This document shows positions 1 through 13,329 of a DNA stretch of 64,000 bases, in pieces. Source of the stretch: Caenorhabditis elegans (Eukaryota > Nematoda > Chromadorea > Rhabditida > Rhabditidae); contig NC_003280.10 of the NCBI RefSeq assembly GCF_000002985.6, forward strand, positions 496,001 to 560,000. The letters run 5' to 3'. The position numbers and the translations under genes are program-made. Within the stretch, counting starts at the first letter, position 1, and every line of letters starts with the position of its first letter. The notes below the pieces were generated by a model. The model made no database searches, had not been told where the DNA came from, and saw only the letters and a list, made by a program, of their open reading frames with translations.

Positions 1-491
1 GTAAAAATCAGTTTTAACCTACGAAATCACTAAAATTTCGTAACAATTATTTTTATTTTTCCCAAAAATTGTTACCTTGAATATTTCCGGTTTGATAGTT
101 GAACATGATCTCTTATCAGAGGTCTGCGGTTTTCACAATTTATTTTTTATCAAATTTTTTTCAATTTCTATTGCATTTCACAACACCACACAATAAGTGT
201 GCCTAGTCCTTAAAGTATATTAAGTTTTAAAATAACATTTTTAACGAGGGGAAAAACTTGTGGTTTCTGAAATTGAAAATTAAAATATTTCAAGTAGTTT
301 AATTTTAAAAATCAGAAAAAAAACCCCATTCTTTGTACATTTTGTCGAAAATGGTGCTTTCAAACTTTTTTTTAGAAAATAAAATAAATGCGTTAGTTTT
401 GGATAATTCTAGTTTCTAAAAAACAGTTTCAGCACCTTAAATTACACCTAAACTCAGGTTTTTTGCCCCTTTTGTGCATTTTGTCGTAAAT

Positions 492-530
<39 letters not shown>

Positions 531-711
531 GGTGTTTGCGTACTTATGAAGCTACAGTAACCCGGTAAATTCAAAAAACTAGCTGGGGACCCGGAAAAAA
601 AATATTAAAGGTAAAATGATACACTGAGTTCTATTTTAATACTTCTATTTTTGTAAAATATAGAATTCAAGGTGAAAACTCTGAAGATTTCCGAAAATTA
701 AAATTTTCTAG
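1..711. other. Upstream or intronic DNA before the first visible sphingomyelin synthase exon
   Basis: AT-rich sequence without a recognisable exon. It holds a (GT)n microsatellite at about 497-529 and a short TACAGTAACCC-type dispersed repeat near 550. The following exon opens behind a clean acceptor in the middle of a conserved domain, so this stretch is most likely intron of the gene that follows, with its 5' exons outside the window. Confidence 0.5.
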
Positions 712-2464
712 GGCGTCGGTTGGCTATCAAATGAGGTTGCATTGGCTTGGGTACACGAACGAGTTCCAGATGATTATCACCCATTACCCGACCTTTTCTT
801 CTCACATTTTCCAGAGGTAAAAGAGCGTTTGAAAATTTTTGGAATTTTGGGAAAATTTGAAAAATCTGAAAAAAAAACTTCAGAATTTTCTTCACCGGTT
901 TGTGATTTTTTTTTCTTCACATATTTGAAAATATTGAGCTTCAGTTTCAGTTTTTTAGATTTTTTAAAAATTCATGAGAACGTTTTTAATTTTCAACGAA
1001 ACTTTCAAAATTCACAAAAACTATATAAAATTTTTGAAAAATTAAATCAAAAAAAATTTAATAAATTTTTTGTTGTCAAATTTGAAAAAATTAAAAATAA
1101 ATAAATTTTCAGATCCGCGGAGCAATTCGGATAGCTGAATACATAATGATGATTCTTTTAATAAGTGCTCTTTTAGTAATGTTTACCCATCAGCACCGAT
1201 GGATAGTTATTCGACGTGTATTTTTTTGTATTGCAATGGCTTACTCTTTCAGAGCACTTTGTGTGACCATTTTCCAGGTTTGTCTGAAAATTTGAAAGCT
1301 TTGAAATTTTGGAAAAAAAAATTCCAAAAATTTTTTTCTCTAAAAAACTTTAACTGCAAACCTTTTTTCCAGGTCCCGGTCCCATCTATAAACACCTATT
1401 GTGCTCCAAAATCAAACTCATCACTGGAACTTGTAGCCGGTCGAGTTGTGAAAATGTTCTGGAGCGCTGGAATAGAGCAGCTCCGTCCTCGTGAGCTGTG
1501 TGGAGATTTGATAGTGTCCGGGCATACCCTGACGATTTTCACCGCATTTTTGGTATTCAAAACGTATGCTCCACAACGATTACAGGTTATTTTTAGTTAG
1601 GAAATTTGAAACCATGAATTTTAGCTTTTTGGATCAAGTTTATATCTCAATTTTGAAGACAGTTAAGGCTGCTTAAAGTTTTGTTGAGTCGCTACTCAGC
1701 CAATTTCAATGACTCCGTATCAAATTTTAAACTGTTCAAAGAAAAATTAAAAATTATCCAAGTTTGTCTTCTGAACCAACTTTCTAGCTCAATTTTGAAG
1801 AAAGTTATAGCGGTTTAAGTTTGAGTCGCTACTCAGCCAATCTGTATCAAAGTCAGTACTTGTTAAGTATATTTTACTGAAAAGTTGGAATTTTATTCTA
1901 TCAGCTCCAAAATTTTCAACTCAATCGGATAACTTTTGAGCAAACTCCGTAAATGAGTCGCTACTCAGCCAATTACCAAAAGGGTCATAACTTTGTTCAT
2001 GGTGAAGCTACAACTTTTTTTAAAAGACAAAGTTGTAGATCATAAAAATTTGCGTGAAAAGATATACAATTTAACGCATTGAAATGTGATACGGAATCAT
2101 TAAAACTGAATAGCGACTCAAATTTAAAATAATTATAACTTTCTTCAAATTAACGTTAGAGACATGGTTCAAAAAGCGTCATGTAGAAAATTGGATTTTG
2201 TTTCCCATTTTTTAACTGAAATTTCCCAATTTCCAGCCACTCTCTCATATCTACCACGTTCTGGCTTTCACAGCACTTTTCTCGATTCTCCTCGCCCGTA
2301 AGCACTATATGATCGATATAGTGTTAGGATATACAGTATCTACCAGAATTTTTATGGAATATCACGCACTTGCGGCTTCATATCATAACAGGACGTTTGA
2401 AACTAATCCATTGGCTTGGTAAGTGAGAGAAATTTGAAATTTTGAGGAAAAAAATATCCAAAAA

Positions 2465-2504
<40 letters not shown>

Positions 2505-2659
2505 TTTTCAAATTTTCAAGGTCCTTCTGGTCATTTTTTATCCCAATTTTTGAATGTGATGCTCCTGCAAATATGCACAATCACCTGCTTCTCTACAACC
2601 GATCAACGAGTTCCAAAAACGTGTCGACATTGAAAAAATCACGAAGATCTTTCGAATAA
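712..2659 (+). CDS. Sphingomyelin synthase family protein, 3' part
   Basis: Exons 712-816, 1113-1277, 1373-1585, 2237-2418 and 2521-2659 encode the last 267 residues; the 5' exons lie left of the window. Sphingomyelin synthases move phosphocholine from phosphatidylcholine to ceramide in Golgi or plasma membrane. The first exon carries the family signature VHERVP followed by PLPDLFFSHF. The catalytic D3 and D4 motifs are present as CGDLIVSGHT and HYMID. The histidines at partial-protein positions 141 and 184 and the aspartate at 188 keep the 43- and 4-residue spacing of human SMS1 (H285, H328, D332). Several hydrophobic segments fit the usual six-pass topology. The C-terminal tail is short and basic. 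Worms have several paralogs (sms-1 to sms-3), and I cannot say which one this is. An AATAAA overlaps the stop codon. Intron 3 (1586-2236) is filled with the GAGTCGCTACTC modular repeat. Confidence 0.93.
1640..2180. repeat. GAGTCGCTACTC modular repeat cluster in an intron
   Basis: Within the third intron of the sphingomyelin synthase the core GAGTCGCTACTCAGCC occurs near 1685, 1826 and 1952, with a partial reverse-orientation core near 2107. The companion modules ACTCCGTATCA and ATAACTTTGTTCA accompany it. The same modules recur across the window. Confidence 0.85.
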
Positions 2660-4040
2660 ATTAGGCTGAACAATTTATTTTTGCTAACAAAAATTGAATA
2701 AAAAATCTCCAATTTGATTGTACAATTTGTTTTTATTAATAAATTTTGTGAAATGAATTTTGAATTTTTGAAGAAAAAAAAAATCAATTTTTCAGAATTT
2801 TTTCATTAATTTCAGATTTTAAAGTGCCGAGGCTTATTTATTTGTTCGTATCACTTTTTCATTGGAAGCAGAGCCAGATTTTACTCCTAGAACCAAGGTC
2901 TTACGCTAAAATCTGCAAATTATCGTAAACTCAGGCGTCTAGGTACGCAGGGGTGTCAGGGTGCAAAAAAATCCCGCATTTCTTGTAGATCAAACCGTAA
3001 TGGGCCAGCCTGACACCACAGTGATACGCAAACATCCAATCTTACGACAAGGTGCACTAAAACTTTGAAAATCAAGCACGGGGAGGCAAAGCTAACGTGC
3101 CCGAAGAAATTTCTACAGTAACCCAAACGGTGAACTGGCTTAATTTCGAAAACGGCTTGAATTTTTTTGAAAAGTTCACAACTTAATTGTACAGCAAAAA
3201 ATTTTGTATCCATTGGTACCTATGAATTTATCCTTGATACACTCACACCGGTGTTAATAGCATTTTTCGGTAGAGCGCATTTGCACTAACGTACCAAATG
3301 CCTCCCCGTGCGAGGTGAATGTGTAGTTTTATGTAATGAAAACAGTGAAAATTGTAAAGTGTTAGATTATAAGACGTTTTTTAAAATTAAAAAAAACTTG
3401 TAAATTTTTTTTGAGAGTTAAATAAATTTGTTTATTCAAATTTTATTCCTAATAACACCACTGTACTCTTTTCCAGCCAATGAGCATATTCCAAAAACCA
3501 ATTCAGTTTTGATAAGAAAAGCTCACAAATGTCACACACATAAGATCATGATCAGTTTTTCAGTGGTTTATGCAACACGAACAGTCTGAAAAGTTTTGTG
3601 TTTTCTTATCGAATCGTGCTTTCGACTTGGTTTAGTCGAAGACAGTAAAAAACTGTGATTTGGGAAGAAAACAAGACACGCTGAAACTTGTTTTCAATTA
3701 TGAAAGTTTGTGTCTAGGCTAACTATTAAGCTGAGGCTTAGGCTTAGGTTCAGGCTGAAGCTTAATTTTTTTTCGGCGATCGCCGATTAAATGATTTCAT
3801 CTTGATTTTAAATATGACATGTTCTCTTTTTTATTAGGGTGTCTGATAAGTTTTTTCGTTTTTTCTCAGTTTTCTTTGTTTCTCAAGCATTTTTTTTGTG
3901 ATTACACAGTAGTCAGTGTGTAATGAAAATAACCTCAGCGATCAGAATCGCCAATTTTTCCCGGTCACCGCTCTGCCCTGCTCGTAATCCAACAAGTGAA
4001 GAAGACCCAATTCCTGAAATAATATTAAATTGTTTAAAAA
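2660..4040. repeat. Intergenic DNA with dispersed repeats
   Basis: No gene seen. It includes a copy of the CCCGCATTT...TGTAGATCAAACCG repeat at about 2965-3030. An inverted pair GCACGGGGAGGCA / TGCCTCCCCGTGC lies near 3078-3090 and 3299-3311. A degenerate run of GGCTTAGGC units lies at about 3715-3765. Confidence 0.6.
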
Positions 4041-4455
4041 ATAGTGTGTATTACATGCCCCCATTTGAAAAGTAATTTTTTAAGTTAAAAATTGAAAAAA
4101 AAACGTGTGAAATATTCGGTACATTTTAATTTTCCCCACCACTTTATTTTAACACTGAATATTTCAAATTTAATTCACACGTGAATGTTTATTTTAAGAC
4201 TTTTTTTAATTTTTAGGCTTAGGAAAAACCATTACTCAGCAGTTAAGACAGAAGAAGGTCACGTTTTTACTATTGTAAATATTCTTGAAAAAGTGGTGGG
4301 GGAAAAAAAAGTACCGAATATTCTTATACTTTAGGCTTACGAAAAAACCATTTCAAAGCCTAAACAGTGAATATGCAAATCACGTTCAACTTAAACGGAC
4401 ATATAAATGTAAATTTAATTTAATTTTAAAATGAGGGCATGTAATACACAAGTAC
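4041..4455. mobile_element. MITE-like element with terminal inverted repeats
   Basis: The sequence GTGTATTACATGCCCCCATTT near 4044 returns inverted as AAAATGAGGGCATGTAATACAC near 4428-4450. Inside it, a second inverted pair (GAAATATTCGGTAC with CCCCACCACTTT) occupies about 4105-4146 and 4290-4325. It has no coding capacity, so it is a non-autonomous foldback or MITE. I could not define a target-site duplication. Confidence 0.65.
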
Positions 4456-4619
4456 CAAAAATATTAAATAATAAATTCACGTTTCGATAAATTGCAAAAT
4501 TTTCTGCGAAACGTACTTTGTGCTTGAAATAAGACGTGTCTGAATCCTCATGATTCTTGCTTATCAACCTTTCTTTGCCTTCCTTGAAAACTTCTTTACA
4601 AACTACATAAAAAGCAATT

Positions 4620-4830
4620 GAACCTAAAATCTTCTTGAGCCATGTGACAAAGTTTATCTACTAATCTTCAAGAATAAACTTTTAAAATTCATAGAGCTTT
4701 CTTCACAACGAAACCTGCTCCGGGAGCTTCCCTCTGAAAAAAACATGTCATTTCGTTTTTTCGCACCTTTGCGACTTTCCACGATGAAAAATAGTGTCCC
4801 ATGGGATGGTTTGGATGACATCAAAATGAA
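4620..4830. repeat. Dispersed repeat copy A (partner at 14760-15000)
   Basis: Blocks such as GTGACAAAG, AATCTTCAAGAATAAAC, AACGAAACCTGCTCCGGGAG and GTGTCCCATGGGATGGTTTG occur in the same order here and at about 14770-15000. This copy runs directly into the 191-bp tandem array; the other copy does not, which marks the array's origin point. Confidence 0.75.
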
Positions 4831-6720
4831 ACTGTATTTTCAAAAAAACCCCCTTTGAATAGGACTAAATGTCCCTGGAGTAACACCCAATGACAAGAGA
4901 CTTTGATCTCAATTAATTTTGAACTTAAAGCTTCTGCTTGATATACCAATAGGAGAGCACAGTGTGAACAACTTTTCATAATTCTCACGGCACCAGCACC
5001 CGTAGTACATCAAAATGAAACTGTAATTTCAAAAAAAAAAAAACCCCTTTGAAAAGGACTAAATGTCCCTGGAGTAACACCCAATGACAAGAGACTTTGA
5101 TCTCAATTAATTTTGAACTTAAAGTTTCTGCTTGATATACCAATAGGAGAGCACAGTGTGAACAACTTTTCATAATTCTCACGGCACCAGCACCCGTAGT
5201 ACATCAAAATGAAACTGTAATTTCAAAAAAAAAAAACCCCTTTGAAAAGGACTAAATGTCCCTGGAGTAACACCCAATGACAAGAGACTTTGATCTCAAT
5301 TAATTTTGAACTTAAAGTTTCTGCTTGATATACCAATAGGAGAGCACAGTGTGAACAACTTTTCATAATTCTCACGGCACCAGCACCCGTAGTACATCAA
5401 AATGAAACTGTAATTTCAAAAAAAAAACCCCTTTGAATAGGACGAAATGTCCCTGGAGTAACACCCAATGACAAGAGACTTTGATCTCAATTAATTTTGA
5501 ACTTAAAGTTTCTGCTTGATATACCAATAGGAGAGCACAGTGTGAACAACTTTTCATAATTCTCACGGCACCAGCACCCGTAGTACATCAAAATGAAACT
5601 GTAATTTCAAAAAAAAAACCCCTTTGAATAGGACGAAATGTCCCTGGAGTAACACCCAATGACAAGAGACTTTGATCTCAATTAATTTTGAACTTAAAGT
5701 TTCTGCTTGATATACCAATAGGAGAGCACAGTGTGAACAACTTTTCATAATTCTCACGGCACCAGCACCCGTAGTACATCAAAATGAAACTGTAATTTCA
5801 AAAAAAAAACCCCTTTGAATAGGACGAAATGTCCCTGGAGTAACACCCAATGACAAGAGACTTTGATCTCAATTAATTTTGAACTTAAAGTTTCTGCTTG
5901 ATATACCAATAGGAGAGCACAGTGTGAACAACTTTTCATAATTCTCACGGCACCAGCACCCGTAGTACATCAAAATGAAACTGTAATTTCAAAAAAAAAA
6001 CCCCTTTGAATAGGACGAAATGTCCCTGGAGTAACACCCAATGACAAGAGACTTTGATCTCAATTAATTTTGAACTTAAAGCTTCTTCTTGATATACCAA
6101 TAGGAGAGCACAGTGTGAACAACTTTTCATAATTCTCACGGCACCAGCACCCGTAGTACATCAAAATGAAACTGTAATTTCAAAAAAAAAAAAACCCCCT
6201 TTGAAAAGGACTAAATGTCCCTGGAGTAACACCCAATGACAAGAGACTTTGATCTCAATTAATTTTGAACTTAAAGTTTCTGCTTGATATACCAATAGGA
6301 GAGCACAGTGTGAACAACTTTTCATAATTCTCACGGCACCAGCACCCGTAGTACATCAAAATGAAACTGTAATTTCAAAAAAAAAAAAACCCCTTTGAAA
6401 AGGACTAAATGTCCCTGGAGTAACACCCAATGACAAGAGACTTTGATCTCAATTAATTTTGAACTTAAAGTTTCTGCTTGATATACCAATAGGAGAGCAC
6501 AGTGTGAACAACTTTTCATAATTCTCACGGCACCAGCACCCGTAGTACACCAAAATGAAACTGTAATTTCAAAAAAAATCCCCTCTGAATAGGACGAAAT
6601 GTCCCTGGAGTAGCACCCAATGACAAGAGACTTTGATCTCAATTAATTTTGAACTTAAAGCTTCTTCTTGATATAGGAAGAGCACAGTGTGAACAAATTT
6701 TCAAAATTCTCATGGCACCA
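4817..6720. repeat. Tandem array of a ~191-bp unit, about ten copies
   Basis: The phrase ACATCAAAATGAAACTGTA recurs near 4817, 5010, 5203, 5394, 5585, 5776, 5967, 6158, 6352 and, with one change, 6545, giving a period of 191 to about 195 bp. Length differences come mainly from an A-run of 7 to 12. Inner units are almost identical, outer ones more diverged. The reverse strand of each unit holds an open frame of about 64 codons. The low complexity and a unit length that is not a multiple of three argue against coding. Confidence 0.92.
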
Positions 6721-7500
6721 CCAACCAAAAATGGGGTCGCTGGGCGCCTCAATTCGACCCCTTGCCACCTCCACATCGAACATACCTCTAGAGCCATCCT
6801 TGGATAACTCCCCGAGCACAACCAACGGCTGGATAAACCCGCTCTTTACGACGAAGGCCATACAGAAAGAAATGCGCCGTGAATTTTACAGAAGAATTCA
6901 CAATCCCATGGTATTCTAGGCAGACCTGCACCCGAAATGGCTGAAGAAGAGAAGGACCTGCCCAGTAAAACAAGTGGAATTGCCCAGAATTAGATGTGGT
7001 CAATCAATGGTGATACTGCCTATACAGCAAAAGTAACAGAAAATAATCGACCTTTACGCGGATAGTGTGGATATGTCTCAGGAAGTACTCTACATATGCT
7101 AGCCTGCCCCTTTCAACGCCCACTCACCCGACAAAACTATGAGAAGAACCCAAAACCCTCGACAAAGGCACTGGGCGTGTTCACAAAACTTTTCCGTCCA
7201 GGATGATCACCGTGATCCATAGACTTCCCTAAAGTCCCTTGTGGTACCATGCACCACTACTATTACTACTACTGAAATAAAACTGGAATTTCAAAAAAGG
7301 AACCCCAAAAAAAAAGAAAAAAAATACGATTTGTCTTCCAGTTTTGAATATCCAAATTCCGGTGTATCCAAGGCTCCAGCCACTCTCGACTTTCGTAGAA
7401 CAAAAGACCATTCCGTAAATGACAACGATCGGAATGTGCCCTCCGCTTCTCCAGAAATATGCAGAGTAGGTTTCCATTGAGACATCAGAATTGAGTATGT
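6721..7500. other. Unclassified, less AT-rich segment right of the tandem array
   Basis: This stretch is richer in GC and in codon-like sequence than its surroundings. A 76-codon forward frame (6689-6919) and shorter overlapping frames on the other strand do not resemble a family I know, and stops interrupt any extension. Near 7272-7310 a diverged start of the 191-bp unit reappears (AAACTGGAATTTCAAAAAA). It may be the remains of the element that once carried the array. Confidence 0.35.
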
Positions 7501-7737
7501 AGGCTTCCTGAAGGAAACAAAACGGTTAATATCACTTTGTTATCGGATTTTTGACTGACAAGATGTCTACTAGGTAGGCACAACTGGCTCGGAAATAAAT
7601 CAACGACTTTCTTTTTTGTTAAAGGCGGAGTACCGAAATCTGGGAAGTATTTTTAATTGACTCCAAATTTTCCCCCGAATATCTATGTGAAAAAACTCAA
7701 AAAAAAATCCCCTGATTTTATATTATTTATTGAAATT
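7501..7737. other. Intergenic DNA, nothing recognised
   Basis: AT-rich sequence with A-runs. No exon, RNA gene or clear repeat was seen between the unclassified segment and the foldback element. Confidence 0.5.
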
Positions 7738-8800
<1,063 letters not shown>

Positions 8801-9640
8801 TATTTTCAACGAATTTTTAAAATCGTTTTCACAAAATCAGATATTTGGAGTCTAATTTAAAAAAAGGAAAAATTGAAACATTCTTGATATTTTGAAAAAT
8901 AAAACTTTTTTAAATGTCAGCAGGAATTAAATGAAGAATAATTTAATTTGTCTTTAAAATTCGTGTCTTTTTGCAAAATTTAGTAAGTTTTTTTGTAAAA
9001 ATTCGTTTTCAAACGAATTTTGGACTATTTAGTTTTAAAAAAATCCGATTTTTTTTTCTAAATAACTTTTTTTTCATATGGAGAATTGAAATTTTGTTTT
9101 TTTTTCAAAGGGAGCACTATTCACGGCTACTCTCTAATTCAAAAACAAAATAAATTAATGTGATGAACGGTCTCTGCGTCTCATACAAGCGAGAGAGAGA
9201 GAGTTATTACTCGGATTTTGCACTGAAAACGAAAAAGGGGTTTAAAGGTAACAGAGTGAATGATATTAAAATAAGAGTTGCTACTGATAGTCGTACAAAA
9301 AACTAAAACCAGTCTATCCTATTCAGCTATTTAGAATTTATAAAAATACATAAATTTCAAAACATAAATTGCTTATTCTAGAGCTATAAATCCGCCGGCG
9401 CGTTTCAAATTGCGCCATCGGGCGCAAAGAATTAATGTATGCTTAAATTGCCCGAAAAAAAGAACAACAAGTCCGCGTCAATCTTAACGTTGTGAGTTTC
9501 CCATGCAAAAAAAAACACTGAACACGTGGACACGCCGGCGGCGGCACATACCAACTTACGCCGCCGCCGGCACTCGGCGCTGAGGCTGTCACAGCGTGCC
9601 GTCAAATCTCGGTTTTTTTTTCGAGCCCTAGTTTATTCCC
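8801..9640. repeat. Intergenic DNA with GC-rich dispersed repeats
   Basis: The left half is AT-rich without features. From 9160 there are repeat-type motifs: CTGCGTCTC beside a GAGAGAGAGAGAG run, then CCGGCGCG, and an inverted pair GCCGGCGGCGGC / GCCGCCGCCGGC around 9534-9570. I see no gene in it. Confidence 0.5.
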
Positions 9641-9718
9641 ATCTTCGTGTCGTGGAAAATTTGTTTCGCACAAATAATTACTATTTATATCTTACCTTCT
9701 TTTGCCCTCCATTTCCGG

Positions 9719-10016
9719 CTATTCCGTTGACAATCGTTGAAGAGACGGTGAAGTCGAAATTGCAGATTGGCAGCAAAATTGAACGTCTTGGAGATGAATC
9801 AGCTTGCCTAGTTCTTCGCGGCTCTTCTCGGGCGCTTCTGGTGACGCAAACTCTTCTAGCGACACTGAAAGAATAAAATGATTTTAAAAATCAATACATT
9901 TTGCACATCTTTTTATGCTATTTAAACTTTTATTCACCTTCTCTTTCGTGATTGACCTGCTTCGAGACGGGAATCCGTGAACGAAGAAGCCTCAAACCAG
10001 GATCGTTGAACCATAT
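9719..10016 (-). pseudogene. Two-exon gene fragment or relic, unknown product
   Basis: On the minus strand, an acceptor TTTCAG leads into 10016-9938 and a GTGAAT donor follows. A second acceptor TTCTTTCAG leads into 9864-9719, which ends in TAG. The two pieces join in phase into about 74 codons beginning IWFNDPGLRLLRSRIPVSKQ, with an acidic, Ser/Glu-rich second half. Base composition is less AT-rich than the surrounding DNA. I do not recognise the family, and no start exon is evident upstream, where 10140-10520 looks repetitive. It could be a gene captured by, or left beside, the neighbouring repeats. Confidence 0.3.
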
Positions 10017-10019
10017 CTG

Positions 10020-11250
10020 AAAATAAAAACACGATTAATCAATAAAATACGACATGTGAAACATTTAAAGTAGAGAAAAATAGAGAAAAACTATAAAGTT
10101 AATCTTTTTTTTTTATTATTAATCAGTCAAATATTAATCAGTCTAGATAATTGCTAAAGCGTGAACCGAATCACGGCCTCCCAAAAACAAAAAAGCGCAA
10201 GGGAAGACCGTCTCGTCGTCTGCGCACTTATTTTCTCACACTATTTCGTCGTCTCGCGTCTCTCGTCTTTAACGCGTGCCTTTACCTCTTATTGCGTCAA
10301 AATTCTCTCTCAACGAAACAAAGGTAAAATGCGCAGGGAAATACAATTATGAGCGCCAAAGGATAGGTCAAAAAGAATTAGCAAAATGGAAAGTGCGCTC
10401 CATCGTTCGCCCACGCGATTATCGATTTCCCTTCGTGCATACTGCACGATATTCTGAAACTTTCAGAATTACCGGAAACACGAAAAACAATAAAAGATCG
10501 GAATGAAAATAATCCTATCGTGTTCAACGTATGTTTAGCTCCAAGAAAACATGTTTTAAAGAATATAATGTTTTATATGAACGAAAATCCAGAAAATTGA
10601 GAAAATTTTGTGAACTTTTTCTTTTTTTCAGAAAAAATAGGATCGTTTTTTATAATTTTTTTATTTAAATACACTCAGAATATATATTCTAACGTAGTAA
10701 ACAAAGTCATAAAAAAGGAGATTAAGGACCAAACGTGTTTTTTCCAATATTCTATCAGCTATGTATTTGAAAGTCAAATTTCTCCAAAAAATGACGAATT
10801 TGTTGAAGTTTTCACAAAGTATTTTATGATATGGCAAAAAAAATTACAGTTTTGTTGATAGTTGATTATTTTTTCCTAGTAAAACGTGATCAAAATTTTT
10901 TCAAAATAACAAGTTTTAGACTTATTTTGCCCGCAAAACGAATTCCTCTGAAACAAATATCAAAGTTTTTGTCAAATCGAAAAAAATGTTGCAATTTGTT
11001 TTTCTTAATAATATCGCTGAAAGTTTGTAAAATATTTGTATGTTCTTAATGCCCGAAGTTCAGGAAAATAAAAGAAACTTGAACTTTAAATTTTTTAATT
11101 TGTGCAAAAATAACTTTTACTTCTGAAATCATGTGTGTTCATTTTCAAATTTTTATGTTGGCTACAACAATGTTGTTACAATAAGTTCGCTCGATCGATT
11201 ATTGGAAAAGTGTACTTTAAAGTGTGAAACAGAAAATAATTTATCATTTA
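10020..11250. repeat. Intergenic DNA, partly dispersed repeat
   Basis: The block at about 10140-10520 is GC-rich and repeat-like (GACGAGACGGTCTTCCC read on the minus strand, GCGTGGGCGAACGATGG). The rest is AT-rich with long A and T runs. No supported exon. Confidence 0.45.
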
Positions 11251-11269
11251 TCTCCTTTTTTATGACTCT

Positions 11270-12150
11270 CGCCCCCTGCCAAATCCTCTGTTCTTTCTCT
11301 TGGACCCCTAAACCCCAAACATACTTACACAGTAGATAGTGTCCCCATTCTACCATCACCTACTGTTCGCGATTTGGGTCTCATCACAGACTGCAAACTC
11401 AATTTTGAACCCCACATCACAAAAATTAGCTGCCTTGCCATGCTAAGGGCCAGGCAAATCCTAAAGGCGTTTTCATCGAACTCTCCCAAATTCTATGCGC
11501 ACCTATTTAAAACCTACGTTGCCCCTATCATAAACTACTGTTCTGAGATTTATTCCCCACCTCCAAACTCGGCTTTTTCGACTTTGCTCGAAAAACCATT
11601 CAGAACGTACACTAAGCGCGTCCTCCAAAGGTGCAATCTCAAATTCACCTCATACGATAACCGACTTTGCATAATGGAACTATACTCTACCAGGCACACT
11701 TGAATAAAAGCTCAAATGAAACTACTCTATAGGCTTCTTACTGGTATTTCACATTTCTCCAGTCTTAGTCAGTTTGTAAAATTCTCTAGCTCTAATAGGC
11801 GCCCAATGATTTTGGTTAGGAAGGACAGTTGCAATTCTCACTTTTTTGCTAAATCCATTCCAATTTGGAACAATCTTGTCAAAAATCAACCGGTATTTCT
11901 CTCCCCTTATCAATTTGCCAATTTTCTTGGTCTTAATTTTCCCCGGTTTTAATTATGATTTTTTCCTCTTTTATCCTATTTATCCCATCATCTTATTCCC
12001 CCCCCCCCCCCCTCCCTTGCCTTCATACTCGAGATGAACTCTTTTCTGGGTTCGTCTCGTTTCACAAATTTATTTTACTTCTTAAATTCAATTGTACAGT
12101 TGTTAATTTTATTAAGTTAAAAATAAATTCAAATTCAAAAAACCCCTGCC
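11270..12150 (+). mobile_element. 3' end of a non-LTR retrotransposon (LINE), decayed
   Basis: The forward frame near 11330-11700 reads VRDLGLITD, then the thumb-side pattern CLAMLRARQILKAF and TYVAPIINYCSEIYSPP. These are typical of the C-terminal part of jockey/CR1-type reverse transcriptases. After a stop at about 11701 the same frame continues to 11952 with WNNLVKNQ and a final FPRF. The 3' UTR includes a C-run at about 11999-12012 and ends in an A-rich TAAATTCAAATTC tail near 12150. Upstream the frame is broken by stops. It is a 5'-truncated, inactive copy. Confidence 0.8.
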
Positions 12151-12244
12151 TAGGTCACTTCTTTAAATTTTCAATAAAGGCTGAAACAAAAAATCGGGAG
12201 TAAACATGAAGTGAGAAAGTAATTATCATATAGTTTATTGGGTT

Positions 12245-13326
12245 TTAATTAGACTCTATGCTACGTCCAATGACTCTATTCCGAATCGTTCTCTTTCTTA
12301 GTCGCTCTCGAACTACATGCCGATAAGGTTTATGTACCAACACGATTGCAATGCTCTCACCGAGTCCATGAAAAGCCATGACGTTCACTGCCAGATTTAT
12401 CCATTCTTGACGATAATATCCAGCCAACAATGGAAGGACTACCGCCATACCAGGAACAATTATAAGCATCAGCGGGACTGAGGTTTGTAAAACCACCGCC
12501 ACCAAGAATACCCTTTGATTCTGTCGAGTTTCTTTCGAAAGTGTTCTAGGTGGGACTACGTAAAGGTAGTAAACCAGACAAATCACGTGAATAAGAATGT
12601 TAACAGTTGCAATTAGTGCCATTACAGCAGTCATAAGTATATAGAGGCTTTCAGATCCACCATTGACCAGTAATATAAACACCGGAAGTATGAAGAACTC
12701 TCGTGTCGGGCACGGATAATGACTTAAGGTTTTCAGCTTTGCAGAATTGCTGCTTTCCCCAACTAGGACTATGACAATAAATGCAGCATAGTAGGGAATA
12801 AGCAAAAATGTATAATAAAGGAGTCGAGTTGATCTCCGTGATATTCGAAATCGATTTCCCTGTATTGAACTACTTCGACATTCAAACAAGCGGACATAGG
12901 AACCAACGAATCCTGAAACATTGCAATTGTTCGGCATGATAATTGAAGTTATTCCTGATCCTTACCAGTAACAATGAACCCTCCGAAAACTCCCTGATAG
13001 ACAAATGGTATGCCCAACCAACTTAGCACCCCGACTCCTGCAATAGCCATAATTGGCCCAAAAATGTATGGCGTTGAAAGTGTGCATAAGAATAAATCTG
13101 TAAAAGCACAGAATAAATGGTTCAGAAATAACGACCATTGCATTTGTTTCATTTTAACCGGGGTTTGGAATATGATTAAGTAGAAGGCTAGAATTTGAAA
13201 TGGTAAGGAAAATACTTGAGCAATGTGTGATGGGTAGGCAATACCTTGCCACGAGGCAAGATATGTATAGGTAATATTGCATTTTGAATAGTTTGTTGCA
13301 TAATACTCTTCTAACGGTGTTGGCAT
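12245..13326 (-). CDS. Serpentine receptor class H (SRH) chemoreceptor
   Basis: Exon 1 is 13326-12966 and exon 2 is 12912-12245, giving 342 residues, usual for SRH. These are seven-pass G-protein-coupled receptors placed in sensory neuron cilia; ligands are mostly unknown. Family marks are the N-terminal PTPLEEYY, the TM2 region with TPVKMKQMQW, the motif LFECRSSSIQ just after the intron (class consensus LFENR), seven hydrophobic stretches and a basic tail RERLRKRTIRN. I chose the ATG at 13326 because the inverted relic at 14107 starts with the same MPTPLEEYY; an in-frame ATG 45 bases upstream is the alternative. The intron is 53 bp with good splice sites. No lesion is visible. It has no close neighbouring gene in the window except its own relic. 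Confidence 0.88.
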
Positions 13327-13329
13327 TGT

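Noticed and set aside
4985..6642. A repeated 64-codon minus-strand frame, one per tandem unit, whose stops overlap the next ATG
   Set aside because: The unit is 191 bp, so frames shift between copies. The peptide is low in complexity, the frames depend on A-run length, and no promoter or family similarity is evident.
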